DNA of 64,000 bases from Prevotellaceae bacterium. Lineage in GTDB: Bacteria; Bacteroidota; Bacteroidia; Bacteroidales; Paludibacteraceae. Below, in pieces: positions 54,094 to 61,395 of this stretch (positions are counted from its first letter, which is position 1; each line of letters opens with the position of its first letter). The stretch spans positions 1 through 64,000 of the forward strand of contig JACJXK010000013.1 of assembly GCA_020636675.1 (NCBI GenBank), given 5' to 3'. Made by a program: the position numbers and the translations under genes. The notes under the pieces were generated by a model. That model worked only from the letters and a program-made list of their open reading frames with translations. It did not search any database and had not been told where the DNA came from.

Positions 54094-54569
54094 TAGTGAT
54101 TATAAAAAAATAACAAGGTAAAGTTCAAAACATCTTGTGCTTTTTAATCCTTGTATTGGCAGCAAACATTCCGTAGATTCCCGCACAAGATTTACAGGAT
54201 AAATCATTGGTTTTCAAGACGTCTCTTTCTCGGCAGGCGCACGCTCGCCTTGGAATGCGGAGTTTGGAAGGTGTATATCGCAGCGTGAAGAAACCTTTTT
54301 GCCCGAGGTACGAGGGAATAAAAAAGGTTTTAGCGGAGGGACGTGCCGTACCTCCCGGAAAGCGGGCAACAGCGCAGGCACTTTTGCTTACTTTTCTTGC
54401 CGGAGAAAAGTAAGTGCCCGTCCGGCAGGAGGACAGGAATAATTGTCGTGTATGGTGCATCCCTCCGGAATGCGGTTGCCGATGCCTATTTCCCCCTCTA
54501 CAAAGAGATGATGCCTATGGCATTTTGTCAAAATCGGCATAAGTTGTTTTATGCCGATTACTTAGTAAT
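54094..54569 (+). repeat. Interspersed repeat, copy K (long form)
   Basis: About 475 bp, the best preserved copy. Left end AGTGATTATAAAAAAATAAC; AAGGTAAAGTTCAAAACATC; ATTCCGTAGATTCCCGCAC; the AACCTTTTT...AAAAAGGTT and CTTACTTTTCT...AGAAAAGTAAG stem pairs; CATCCCTCCGGAATGCGG; right end GATTACTTAGTAAT. Nearly the same as copy E in reverse orientation. Confidence 0.87.
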
Positions 54570-54573
54570 AGTT

Positions 54574-54657
54574 AAAGAATAACTTCCGCAACTTTTTGAC
54601 AGAAAACCCTTTGCATCTAAATCTTGGTAAGCAGAAATCTGCGGAAGTTATTTCTTT
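54574..54657. repeat. Inverted repeat with 17-18-base arms
   Basis: AAAGAATAACTTCCGCA (54574-54590) and its near-perfect complement TGCGGAAGTTATTTCTTT (54640-54657, one extra base) enclose 49 bases. It begins 5 bp after repeat K. It could be an RNA stem, the pair of ends of a tiny mobile remnant, or part of a terminator. Confidence 0.6.
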
Positions 54658-54742
54658 ACTGTTACCAAGGAAGCAAAATATAGCATCAACAAAAGACCAA
54701 GAAAAAAGCTCGAATTCAAATCCCCTCTCGAACTTTTCTTCT

Positions 54743-54750
54743 TATCTTTG
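54743..54750 (+). promoter_or_regulatory. Possible -7 box upstream of the small membrane protein gene
   Basis: TATCTTTG, 144 bp before the ATG at 54895. Between them lies a short GCTTCA...TGAAGC hairpin near 54834-54853. No -33 element is seen. Confidence 0.35.
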
Positions 54751-54894
54751 AAAAATCGCAGTTGCATTTACTAGTTGAATCTACGGGTTACTTTCGGACT
54801 TGCGCTCTTAAGCGGCCAGACACAAACAATTGTTGCTTCAATGTAAACTGAAGCTGTGTGATTCAAAAAATAACATCTAACAAGATTACTAAAT

Positions 54895-55317
54895 ATGGAG
54901 ACACTCATAACAATATCAGACTTTCTAATACTCACGGCAATAATCATCACGCCAATTCTAACGCTTATTATTCTTAAAAGATTAGGGATTAAACGGCCTT
55001 GGCTAATTTATTCATTAATAGGTTTGTCTGAGATGGGAATTCTAATGTGTTTTTTTGCATGGTGGAGTGATGTGTCAAATTTGATTTTATTGAGACATTT
55101 TGGATACGACATTTGCGGGATGGGCGAAACAGAATATTATAGGAATGTTTTACCTGAGAATATGAATAAAGTGAAAGAACTAGAAATTAGAATCATGGGA
55201 ATTGGATGGCCAGTAAAAGCGTTTTTTGGATTTGTCATGACTATCCCGTATTTAATTTTTGTTTACATTGGCAAAGTATTGGTTTGCAAAATAATGACAA
55301 ATAAAAACGAACTCTAA
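54895..55317 (+). CDS. Unknown membrane protein (140 residues)
   Basis: A protein I do not recognise. Hydrophobic segments lie at residues ~5-28, ~38-58 and ~105-130, with a polar middle (HFGYDICGMGETEYYRNVLPENMNKVKELE). It is AT-richer than its neighbours and is bounded by repeat K and an inverted repeat on the left and by 200 bp without a recognisable gene plus an ISL3 remnant on the right, which suggests acquired DNA. No operon partner. Function cannot be assigned. Confidence 0.5.
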   Translation: METLITISDFLILTAIIITPILTLIILKRLGIKRPWLIYSLIGLSEMGILMCFFAWWSDVSNLILLRHFGYDICGMGETEYYRNVLPENMNKVKELEIRIMGIGWPVKAFFGFVMTIPYLIFVYIGKVLVCKIMTNKNEL

Positions 55318-55517
55318 CAATCAGCATAACCACTATTCCACCAATACATCCGTCGTATTATCGTAGCGAAAAACGACCCAACTTCGGCAATGCCCCATCC
55401 GCTTCTGAATGGGTCGAATATTTGCAGAGAGTCATAGCTGGACGGTGTGCCACACATTGGTCGTATGTACTCGTTAAAAAGTCTGCCATATAACATTAGC
55501 TTTGACCATAGATAATA

Positions 55518-55957
55518 GGCTTTATAACGAATCGTATGGGTAATCGAATTTAAGTTTGCCACAGACGAAGTATGCCGTATCTATAAAGTTGTCGATGTCG
55601 GCAAATCCTTTGTCTCTCCGTTTGGTCAATTGTATTTTGAGGTTAAGTCCCTCAAAAATTCCGTAGTTTACGCCTAGGCATGTGAAGTTGGTATTTATAT
55701 CGAACTTGTGCACCTCTTGTCCTCCGTATCATAGGCCTTGCGCCGTTGACCCGTATTGTTGACAAACTTTCCGCCTCTTTGGAAATCGATTTGGATATGA
55801 AGGCTTTTGCTGCCATCTGCCTCTTTGACAAACGAGGCCTCTTTTACTTCGCAGGGTGGAAGCAGTTCCAACCCCAAGGCAAATATATCTTCGCTTCTCA
55901 TAATGTTCCAAAGTCAACTGTTTTCATTAAGTTACCCACATGATTCGTTATAGAGCC
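55518..55957 (-). mobile_element. ISL3-family insertion-sequence deletion derivative with intact ends
   Basis: A 440-bp element bounded by 26-bp inverted ends (55518-55543 and 55932-55957) that match at 23 positions; each outer end reads GGCT(T/C)TATAACGAATC going inward. Between them are only the first ~65 and last ~55 codons of an ISL3-type transposase. No 8-bp target duplication is evident next to these ends. The form is that of a non-autonomous, MITE-like derivative made by internal deletion. Confidence 0.75.
55522..55901 (-). pseudogene. ISL3-family transposase remnant (N- and C-terminal pieces fused out of frame)
   Basis: The leftward frame from ATG 55901 (MRSEDIFALGLELLPPCEV...HIQIDFQRGGKFVN...KAYDTEDK) matches the N-terminus of Bacteroidota ISL3 transposases. 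Around 55700 it changes frame into GIFEGLNLKIQLTKRRDKGF, then DNFIDTAYFVCGKLKFDYP, the conserved C-terminus of the same family. The ~250-300 codons between, including the DDE catalytic residues, are missing, so it cannot be active. The stop lies in the left terminal inverted repeat, as is common for compact IS elements. Confidence 0.75.
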
Positions 55958-56011
55958 AAGTTGCTCCGCAGATATTCTGTCCGATAAAGAAAAAATATAG
56001 ACAATATTCTA

Positions 56012-56042
56012 TTTGTCTTGCCGGATAGAATGCTTATTTTTG
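56012..56042 (+). promoter_or_regulatory. Canonical Bacteroidota promoter for the 37-residue membrane protein
   Basis: A -33 TTTG (56012-56015) and a -7 TATTTTTG (56035-56042) are separated by 19 bases, the consensus arrangement. The small ORF starts 64 bases downstream. This is the clearest complete promoter seen in the window. Confidence 0.65.
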
Positions 56043-56105
56043 TGATGGTAGAATAGGACAGGAGGATATTTCCCCTTCCTGTGAAATCTGTAAAAAACTA
56101 AAAGC

Positions 56106-56219
56106 ATGGAACTTTCATCGTTTATTCTCATGATTGTGGTGGAGGGATTTGTCTCTGTCATGGCAATATATCTCTTCTTCCGGATGCTAAAAGGAGGCAA
56201 GGCGCATAAGAAGGATTGA
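56106..56219 (+). CDS. 37-residue single-pass membrane protein
   Basis: An ATG frame MELSSFILMIVVEGFVSVMA, then IYLFFRMLKGGKAHKKD. One hydrophobic helix spans residues ~5-26 and is followed by a positively charged tail, so the C-terminus should face the cytoplasm. It has a complete upstream promoter and a hairpin just after the stop, which argues for a real gene. In size and layout it recalls the small subunits that accompany some NSS transporters (MetS-like), but none is adjacent, and the likeness is weak. Confidence 0.55.
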   Translation: MELSSFILMIVVEGFVSVMAIYLFFRMLKGGKAHKKD

Positions 56220-56248
56220 CTTCTTATGTATGTTGTGCCTGATTGCGA

Positions 56249-56275
56249 CCTCTCTTTTTGATTTGCAAAGAGAGG
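56249..56275. terminator. Hairpin between the small membrane protein gene and ybeY
   Basis: Perfect CCTCTCTTT / AAAGAGAGG arms with a 9-base loop, between convergent genes; only a weak T run follows. Confidence 0.6.
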
Positions 56276-56336
56276 GTTGTCCTTGTGTATGTGAGTCTCT
56301 TCCATAAAGGAAGAGTATGGCATCCGGACTATTCTC

Positions 56337-56774
56337 CTATTTGTTGGATTCGTTGTTTATCTCCTTCAGAAGTTCTAACGCTTCGTTTTCATTCTTTTCC
56401 ATTATCTCGCGTTCGCCCGGACCTTTGTCGTTTATTCCGCAAAGATGGAGAATGCCATGGATGATGACCCGATGCAACTCTGTGTCGTATTCTGCTCCAA
56501 ACTTCTCTGCGTTTGTCTTGACGGTGTCCAGACTGATGAAAAGGTCCCCGGATATTTTCTTCTCTTCGGTATAGTCGAATGTGATGATGTCCGTATAGTA
56601 GTCGTGTTGGAGATACTGCTTGTTGACCTCCAATATGTGTTCGTCAGAACAGAATATATAGGCAATGTCGCCTACCTTATAACCATGCTTGTCGGCTATG
56701 CGTTTAACCCATGCAGATATGCCCCGCTTTTGGATTTTGGGCATTTTTACATCTTCCGTACAATATGTTATCAT
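56337..56774 (-). CDS. ybeY: Endoribonuclease YbeY (rRNA maturation factor)
   Basis: A 145-residue metal-dependent RNase for 16S rRNA 3' end maturation and ribosome quality control. The signature reads HRVIIHGILHLCGINDKGPGE: two of the three zinc-ligand histidines (HGxLH) are present, and the third, usually in GYDH, is Asp, a substitution I recall as usual in this phylum. DYYTDIITFDY and GDLFISLDTVK are also typical. ATG at 56774 was chosen over a TTG two codons earlier. It is the last gene of the leftward cluster, with a possible own -7 box upstream. Confidence 0.93.
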   Translation of the reverse strand: MITYCTEDVKMPKIQKRGISAWVKRIADKHGYKVGDIAYIFCSDEHILEVNKQYLQHDYYTDIITFDYTEEKKISGDLFISLDTVKTNAEKFGAEYDTELHRVIIHGILHLCGINDKGPGEREIMEKNENEALELLKEINNESNK

Positions 56775-56810
56775 ATTCAATATATATTATTTAGTCTAAA
56801 CAAAAATATC

Positions 56811-56818
56811 CCTCTCGA
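56811..56818 (-). promoter_or_regulatory. -7 promoter box for ybeY
   Basis: TATTTTTG on the minus strand, 36 bp upstream of the ybeY ATG, so ybeY may have a promoter separate from the genes before it. Confidence 0.45.
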
Positions 56819-56827
56819 TGGAATGTA

Positions 56828-58063
56828 TCAGTAAAAAAAGATGTAACCTACAATAATGGCGGCAATAACACCACCCAGGTCGGCCACAAGGCCTGCGGTC
56901 ACTGCGTACCGTGTCTTTTTGATGCCTACAGAACCGAAATAGAGTGCTATGATGTAGAATGTGGTGTCTGCGGCTCCTTGGAATAGGCAGGAGAGCTTAC
57001 CCACAAAAGAGTCTGCTCCATACGTGTTCATGGTCTCGACCATCATGGCTTTGGCTCCGCTTCCGCTCAGAGGCTTCATGAATGCGGTAGGTAGCGACTC
57101 TACGAAGTCGGTGTTTATGGAGCAAAGGGAGAGTATCCATTCCAGCCCGTTGATGATGGCATCCATCGCTCCGGATGCCCTGAATACGCCGATGCCTACC
57201 AGCATACCCACAAGATAGGGCATGACCTTCACCGAAGTCTCAAACCCCTGCTTGGCTCCGTCGATGAAAGCCTCGTAGACGTTTATCTTCCGAACAACTC
57301 CTGCTCCAATGAATGCGATGATGATGCAGAACAGGATGGTGTTGCCTATCATCTTGGAGTAGGTGGTCATTGCCTCTCCGTCTTGTTGGGAAAGGAAATA
57401 GACCAATAGTCCGAGACATAGCGATATTCCTCCTATCCAACCCAGAACAACGTGGTTCCACAGGTTCAGCTTCTGCCTGATGCCTACAAATAGGATGGCA
57501 GTGAGGGTGGACACGAAGGTGGATATTAAGAGGGGGATGAAGATGTCAGTAGGGTTGGCAGCCCCTAGTATGGCGCGTTGCGCCATGATGTTGATAGGAA
57601 TGAGTGTAAGTCCGGAGGTGTTGAGGGCAAGGAACATGATTTGTGCGTTGGATGCTGTTTCTTTGTCCTTGTTCAGATTCTGAAGCCCGTTCATTGCCTT
57701 TAATCCTAACGGGGTGGCCGCGTTGTCGAGTCCCAACATGTTGGCAGAGAAGTTCATCAGTAATTGCCCGTGTACGGGATGGTTCTTCGGTATCTCCGGA
57801 AAGAGTTTGGAGAAGAAGGGGCCGACGATTTTAGAGAGTGCGCCGATGGCTCCAGCTTTCTCTCCGATGTTCATCAGTCCGAGCCATAAGATCATGACAC
57901 CGCCCAATGGAAGTGCGATTTTCATGACGGCAAATTCGGACATGTCGAATGTGCTGGTCACAATCCGTTCGAAGACTTCCGTGTCATTGAAAAAGAAAAA
58001 TTGGATGAGACCAACTGCCATCGCAACCAGGAAGAATCCGACCCAAATGTAGTTCAAAACCAT
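56828..58063 (-). CDS. Nucleoside-recognition (SpmA-SpmB fused) membrane protein
   Basis: A 411-residue inner-membrane protein with two Gate/nucleoside-recognition domains in tandem. The first half (ALPLGGVMILWLGLMNIGEKAGAIGALSKIVGPFFSKLFPE...ANMLGLDNAATPLGLKAM) matches SpmA, the second (DGAKQGFETSVKVMPYLVGMLVGIGVFRASGAMD...SGSGAKAMMVETM) matches SpmB. In Bacillus the two are separate spore-maturation proteins; in non-sporing Bacteroidota the fused form has no proven job. The next gene upstream is only 3 bp away, so co-transcription is very likely. Confidence 0.88.
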   Translation of the reverse strand: MVLNYIWVGFFLVAMAVGLIQFFFFNDTEVFERIVTSTFDMSEFAVMKIALPLGGVMILWLGLMNIGEKAGAIGALSKIVGPFFSKLFPEIPKNHPVHGQLLMNFSANMLGLDNAATPLGLKAMNGLQNLNKDKETASNAQIMFLALNTSGLTLIPINIMAQRAILGAANPTDIFIPLLISTFVSTLTAILFVGIRQKLNLWNHVVLGWIGGISLCLGLLVYFLSQQDGEAMTTYSKMIGNTILFCIIIAFIGAGVVRKINVYEAFIDGAKQGFETSVKVMPYLVGMLVGIGVFRASGAMDAIINGLEWILSLCSINTDFVESLPTAFMKPLSGSGAKAMMVETMNTYGADSFVGKLSCLFQGAADTTFYIIALYFGSVGIKKTRYAVTAGLVADLGGVIAAIIVGYIFFY

Positions 58064-58066
58064 CTT

Positions 58067-59041
58067 TTATTTATCTTTCTCGTTTATTAATGCATTCACT
58101 TTGTCCATCAGAGACATGAGTTCCTTTGAAAAAGAAAGAGGATGCAATTTGCTTTCCGTAGATCCATTTTCCAAACATCTCATCACCTCCATAGCTTCAT
58201 AATTGTAGCCATTTCCTATCGTCTGAATGTCAACTCTATTCTCTTGTTCGTCGCCAATCTTGTATGTAAGGTCCGTAGGCATGTGAAACATACGGCATAA
58301 TCTCAGGCAACCGTCTTCTCCATATACTTTTGCTTCGCTCTCCGTCCTCATGGCGAAGGAGGATGTCAGCAAGCTCATCTCACCTCCTTTGTGTTTTAAC
58401 AAGATGGAGGTGGTCATGTCCGTGCCGCTAGGGGCGGGGATGGAAGTGGCCTTTATATCGGTGGGATAGCCGAAAAGATATAGGGACAAGAAAAGAGGAT
58501 AGATGCCTATGTCAAAAACGGATCCTCCGCCTAAGGTCGGATTGAATAGGCGGCTCTCGCCGTCATACTTTGCCTTGAAGCCGAAATCTGCTTGAAGCAG
58601 CAGTGGCTTGCCGATGCGGCCCTTCTCCATCTCTGATTTCATGCTCAGCATCGATGGCAGAAACCGGCTCCATAAGGCTTCCATGAGAAAGAGATGATTC
58701 TCTTTGGCCGTCTCTATCATCTGTTCTACCTGCTCCCCGTTCATCCCAAACGGTTTTTCGCAGAGCACGGCCTTCCCTGCATGGAGAGACATTATCGTGT
58801 GTTCGAAGTGTAGGTTGTTGGGGGTGGCGACATAAACGATGTCGACAGACGGGTCTACCAGCATCTCTTCGTATGAGCCATAGGCTTTTTCAAACCCATA
58901 TTGTTGGCGGAATGCTTCCGCTTTCTCCAACGAACGGGAGGCCACGGCATAACGCTGTGCTTGCGGACAGGATTTTAGCCCATCCGAAAACTTTTCGGCG
59001 ATGTGTCCTGCTCCCAATATGGCCCATTTATATTGTTTCAT
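58067..59041 (-). CDS. Gfo/Idh/MocA-family oxidoreductase
   Basis: A 324-residue NAD(P)-dependent sugar-type oxidoreductase. The Rossmann domain starts KWAILGAGHIAEKFSDGL, with the EKPFGMN motif carrying the conserved lysine, and the C-terminal beta-sheet domain has GGGSVFDIGIYPLFLSLYLFG. Relatives act on dihydrodiols, trehalose-type or inositol sugars; the substrate here is unknown. Same strand as the Wzz-like gene (10 bp upstream) and the SpmAB-like gene (3 bp downstream). Confidence 0.9.
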   Translation of the reverse strand: MKQYKWAILGAGHIAEKFSDGLKSCPQAQRYAVASRSLEKAEAFRQQYGFEKAYGSYEEMLVDPSVDIVYVATPNNLHFEHTIMSLHAGKAVLCEKPFGMNGEQVEQMIETAKENHLFLMEALWSRFLPSMLSMKSEMEKGRIGKPLLLQADFGFKAKYDGESRLFNPTLGGGSVFDIGIYPLFLSLYLFGYPTDIKATSIPAPSGTDMTTSILLKHKGGEMSLLTSSFAMRTESEAKVYGEDGCLRLCRMFHMPTDLTYKIGDEQENRVDIQTIGNGYNYEAMEVMRCLENGSTESKLHPLSFSKELMSLMDKVNALINEKDK

Positions 59042-59051
59042 GGAGATGCTT

Positions 59052-60017
59052 CTACTTGTTCAAGAAGTCTTTTATGTTAGTTCTGAAGTTCCAGAAGAGG
59101 GAGAATATCACACCTAGTACGAACATCAGGGACATATATTTGATAGCCGATTGGCTGAGCCTGTTTGCTGCTTTGGCCTCTGCGTTGAATTCACTTATGA
59201 AGGTAACACTTTGGTTGTTGACCTCTTTTGTCCATTGCATTTGGTGTTTTCTGTGTTCCAGTTCGAAAATGTCAGAATGGTAAAGTTTTTTCTCTTTCTC
59301 GTTTAGCAATACTGTTTTCTCCATATTTATGTTGGCATCCTTGTTCCGCTTGAAGTATTCCAACTTACGGAGGCTGTCTAACATAGAAATCTCATTGTTT
59401 GTGGAGTTGATATTTTCATCCATCTGCTTGAGACGGATTTCATTCTCAGAGTTGAGAATGCTGTTGTTGGAGAAATAATGAAACAGGTATTGTGTCATGT
59501 TTTTTAGAATCGTTGTGTCTTTGACGATAACCTGCACATAAAGACGGTCTTTCATCCTGACACTTGTGGTGTCCGTAGGATGATCATATTTTTTCTCGAA
59601 ATCAATCTCATCGGGCGTTCCGTCTATCAACTTGTCGATGAAGAAATAGGACTTTACTGCAATGATGTTTTTTGCATCAATGTCAGACACTCCAAGCGCA
59701 TTCTTCAGTAGGGATTTGTTCTCATTCAGACAATAGCTGTCTAATGTAGATATGAGGTCGTTGAAGAAATATGCGTCGTGCAGGTTGATGGTCATAATCG
59801 TGTTTGCTTTATACTCCAAGTTATCTTTCCTTGACACGAATAAAGCGATGAGAAATCCAGCAACGAGGAATGCTCCTAGTTTAACCTTATTCTTGTACAT
59901 AAAACGCAAAATCCATATTAACCCTTTATAGATAAGTCTAAAAAAGGAAGCGATGTAACATGCACAGGTCTTGAGTATGTCAATCAAATCTAATTCTTTG
60001 TTTTCCGAACTTTCCAT
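59052..60017 (-). CDS. Wzz-like chain-length determinant family protein
   Basis: A 321-residue membrane protein with a hydrophobic segment at ~46-64 after a basic N-terminus and a second at ~290-310 near the C-terminus. The periplasmic middle is helical and charged (LKQMDENINSTNNEISMLDSLRKLEYFKRNKDAN...). This two-membrane-segment layout fits Wzz/polysaccharide co-polymerase proteins, which set the length of O-antigen or capsule chains, but the usual Pro/Gly-rich second segment motif is weak and no polymerase or flippase genes are near. It sits between the EnvC-like gene (29 bp) and the oxidoreductase (10 bp). Confidence 0.6.
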   Translation of the reverse strand: MESSENKELDLIDILKTCACYIASFFRLIYKGLIWILRFMYKNKVKLGAFLVAGFLIALFVSRKDNLEYKANTIMTINLHDAYFFNDLISTLDSYCLNENKSLLKNALGVSDIDAKNIIAVKSYFFIDKLIDGTPDEIDFEKKYDHPTDTTSVRMKDRLYVQVIVKDTTILKNMTQYLFHYFSNNSILNSENEIRLKQMDENINSTNNEISMLDSLRKLEYFKRNKDANINMEKTVLLNEKEKKLYHSDIFELEHRKHQMQWTKEVNNQSVTFISEFNAEAKAANRLSQSAIKYMSLMFVLGVIFSLFWNFRTNIKDFLNK

Positions 60018-60046
60018 AATAAATTATTTTTCCATTAATACTATAA

Positions 60047-61393
60047 CTACTTTTTCTTGAGCCATTTCTCCGGGTTCAGAAGGCTTTTCTCTTTCCATAT
60101 CTGAAAGAACAAGGTGGCTCTGTCTTTGTCGTCAGAGTCTTCGAATATCTTTCCTATCTTGTCCCCTGTATTTACATTGTCTCCTACGTTCACGTAGATG
60201 GTGGTCAAATTGGCATACACGGAAAGGAAGTTCCCGTGCCTGACGATGACCGCACTGTTGTTTCCCGGAATGGAGAACTTCTGGGTAACGATGCCGTTGT
60301 ATACAGACTTTGCTATGGAGCCTTTCTCTGCTGTGATGTAGATGCCTTTGTTGTCTGTCGTTACATTTTTAAGAAAAGGATGCACTTGCTTGCCAAAGTG
60401 GCCTGTTATGGTTCCGTTGACAGGCCAAGCAAGGGTGCCTTGCTTCTTCTCGAATCCTCCGGATACGATTGTTTCCGTTTTGGTCATCGCATATCCGCCT
60501 TTTGTTTTTGATTTGGTGGCTTGTTTGCGCTTCTCCCTTTCTGCGGCTTCCTTCGCCTGTTTGGCAATGAGTTCCTGAATTTTGTCGTTCAGTTGTTCGG
60601 CTATCTTCTGTTGCTCCTGAAGTTCCTTTTTTAGCTCTTTCTCCTGTTGTTTGAGGGAGGTGACCACCTGGTTTTGTTTCTCCTTTTCCTCTAGAAGTTG
60701 TAGCTTCTCATTCTCGTGGTCTTTCAGCAGTTTTTCCGATTCCGACTTCGCCAGTTCTATGTCTTGCTTCTTTTTGTCCAGATTGACGCGAGATTTGTCC
60801 AGCTCTTCTGCCTGCTCTCTGCGCATGGATGCAAATTTATTCAAATAATCGAATCTACGGTAAGCTTCTTGAAAAGAAGATGCGGAAAGAATGAAAAGAA
60901 GTCGGCTTCTATTGTTTTGTTTGACATACGCATGATAGATCAGCTCCACATACTTTTGTTTCATGTAGTTGTATTCGGTCAGCATATAGCCAAGATCTTG
61001 GTTCATGTCGGATATCTTTTCCTCCAGATTTTTAATCTCTTTCCCTTGGTTGGCTATTACTTGGCTGCGTTTCTGGATGTCTCTGTTCAGGAGTTCCAGT
61101 TGTTTCATCGATTTTCTTGTGGTCTGCCTTGTCTCTGTCAGAGATTTGTCTATCTGCTTCACATTCTGTTTGACAGACTGCTGTTTGTTCTTGAGGTCTT
61201 TGATCTCTTCCGATGTCTTGTTTTTGGTGGTAGTTGGGGTTTTGCTACTGCTTGACCTTTTCTTTTGTTGGGTTGTTGAACTCTTTTGTGAGGACGTTTT
61301 TTTTGTGTTGTTGGCATATGTCATGCTGTATTGTCCTATTATAGGGCAACAGAACAGAATGGCTGTCAGCAATATGGAATTAAGGATCCTCAT
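60047..61393 (-). CDS. EnvC-like murein hydrolase activator (degenerate M23 domain)
   Basis: A 448-residue exported protein: signal peptide (~1-27), a Ser/Thr/Lys-rich linker, a long coiled coil (~60-285, heptads of Lys/Glu/Gln) and a C-terminal LytM/M23 domain (~315-448). The zinc ligands of active LytM enzymes are lost: the HxxxD site reads NKGIYI, YANL stands where YAHL is expected, and FQIWK replaces HFEIR. Coiled coil plus inactive LytM is the EnvC/NlpD plan, which activates amidases at the division site. It is 2 bp downstream of the DUF4292 gene, in the cluster conserved after dut. Confidence 0.88.
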   Translation of the reverse strand: MRILNSILLTAILFCCPIIGQYSMTYANNTKKTSSQKSSTTQQKKRSSSSKTPTTTKNKTSEEIKDLKNKQQSVKQNVKQIDKSLTETRQTTRKSMKQLELLNRDIQKRSQVIANQGKEIKNLEEKISDMNQDLGYMLTEYNYMKQKYVELIYHAYVKQNNRSRLLFILSASSFQEAYRRFDYLNKFASMRREQAEELDKSRVNLDKKKQDIELAKSESEKLLKDHENEKLQLLEEKEKQNQVVTSLKQQEKELKKELQEQQKIAEQLNDKIQELIAKQAKEAAEREKRKQATKSKTKGGYAMTKTETIVSGGFEKKQGTLAWPVNGTITGHFGKQVHPFLKNVTTDNKGIYITAEKGSIAKSVYNGIVTQKFSIPGNNSAVIVRHGNFLSVYANLTTIYVNVGDNVNTGDKIGKIFEDSDDKDRATLFFQIWKEKSLLNPEKWLKKK

Positions 61394-61395
61394 TC

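Noticed and set aside
11976..54569. CRISPR or tandem-repeat interpretation of the dispersed repeats
   Set aside because: Copies are kilobases apart, differ in length and orientation, and have no regular spacers.
54658..55517. Integron gene-cassette interpretation for the orphan membrane protein
   Set aside because: The non-coding flanks looked cassette-like at first, but I could not find paired attC core sites or a neighbouring second cassette.
55314..55562. An 82-codon leftward frame between the membrane protein gene and the ISL3 remnant
   Set aside because: It has no similarity I recognise and crosses the IS end; probably chance.
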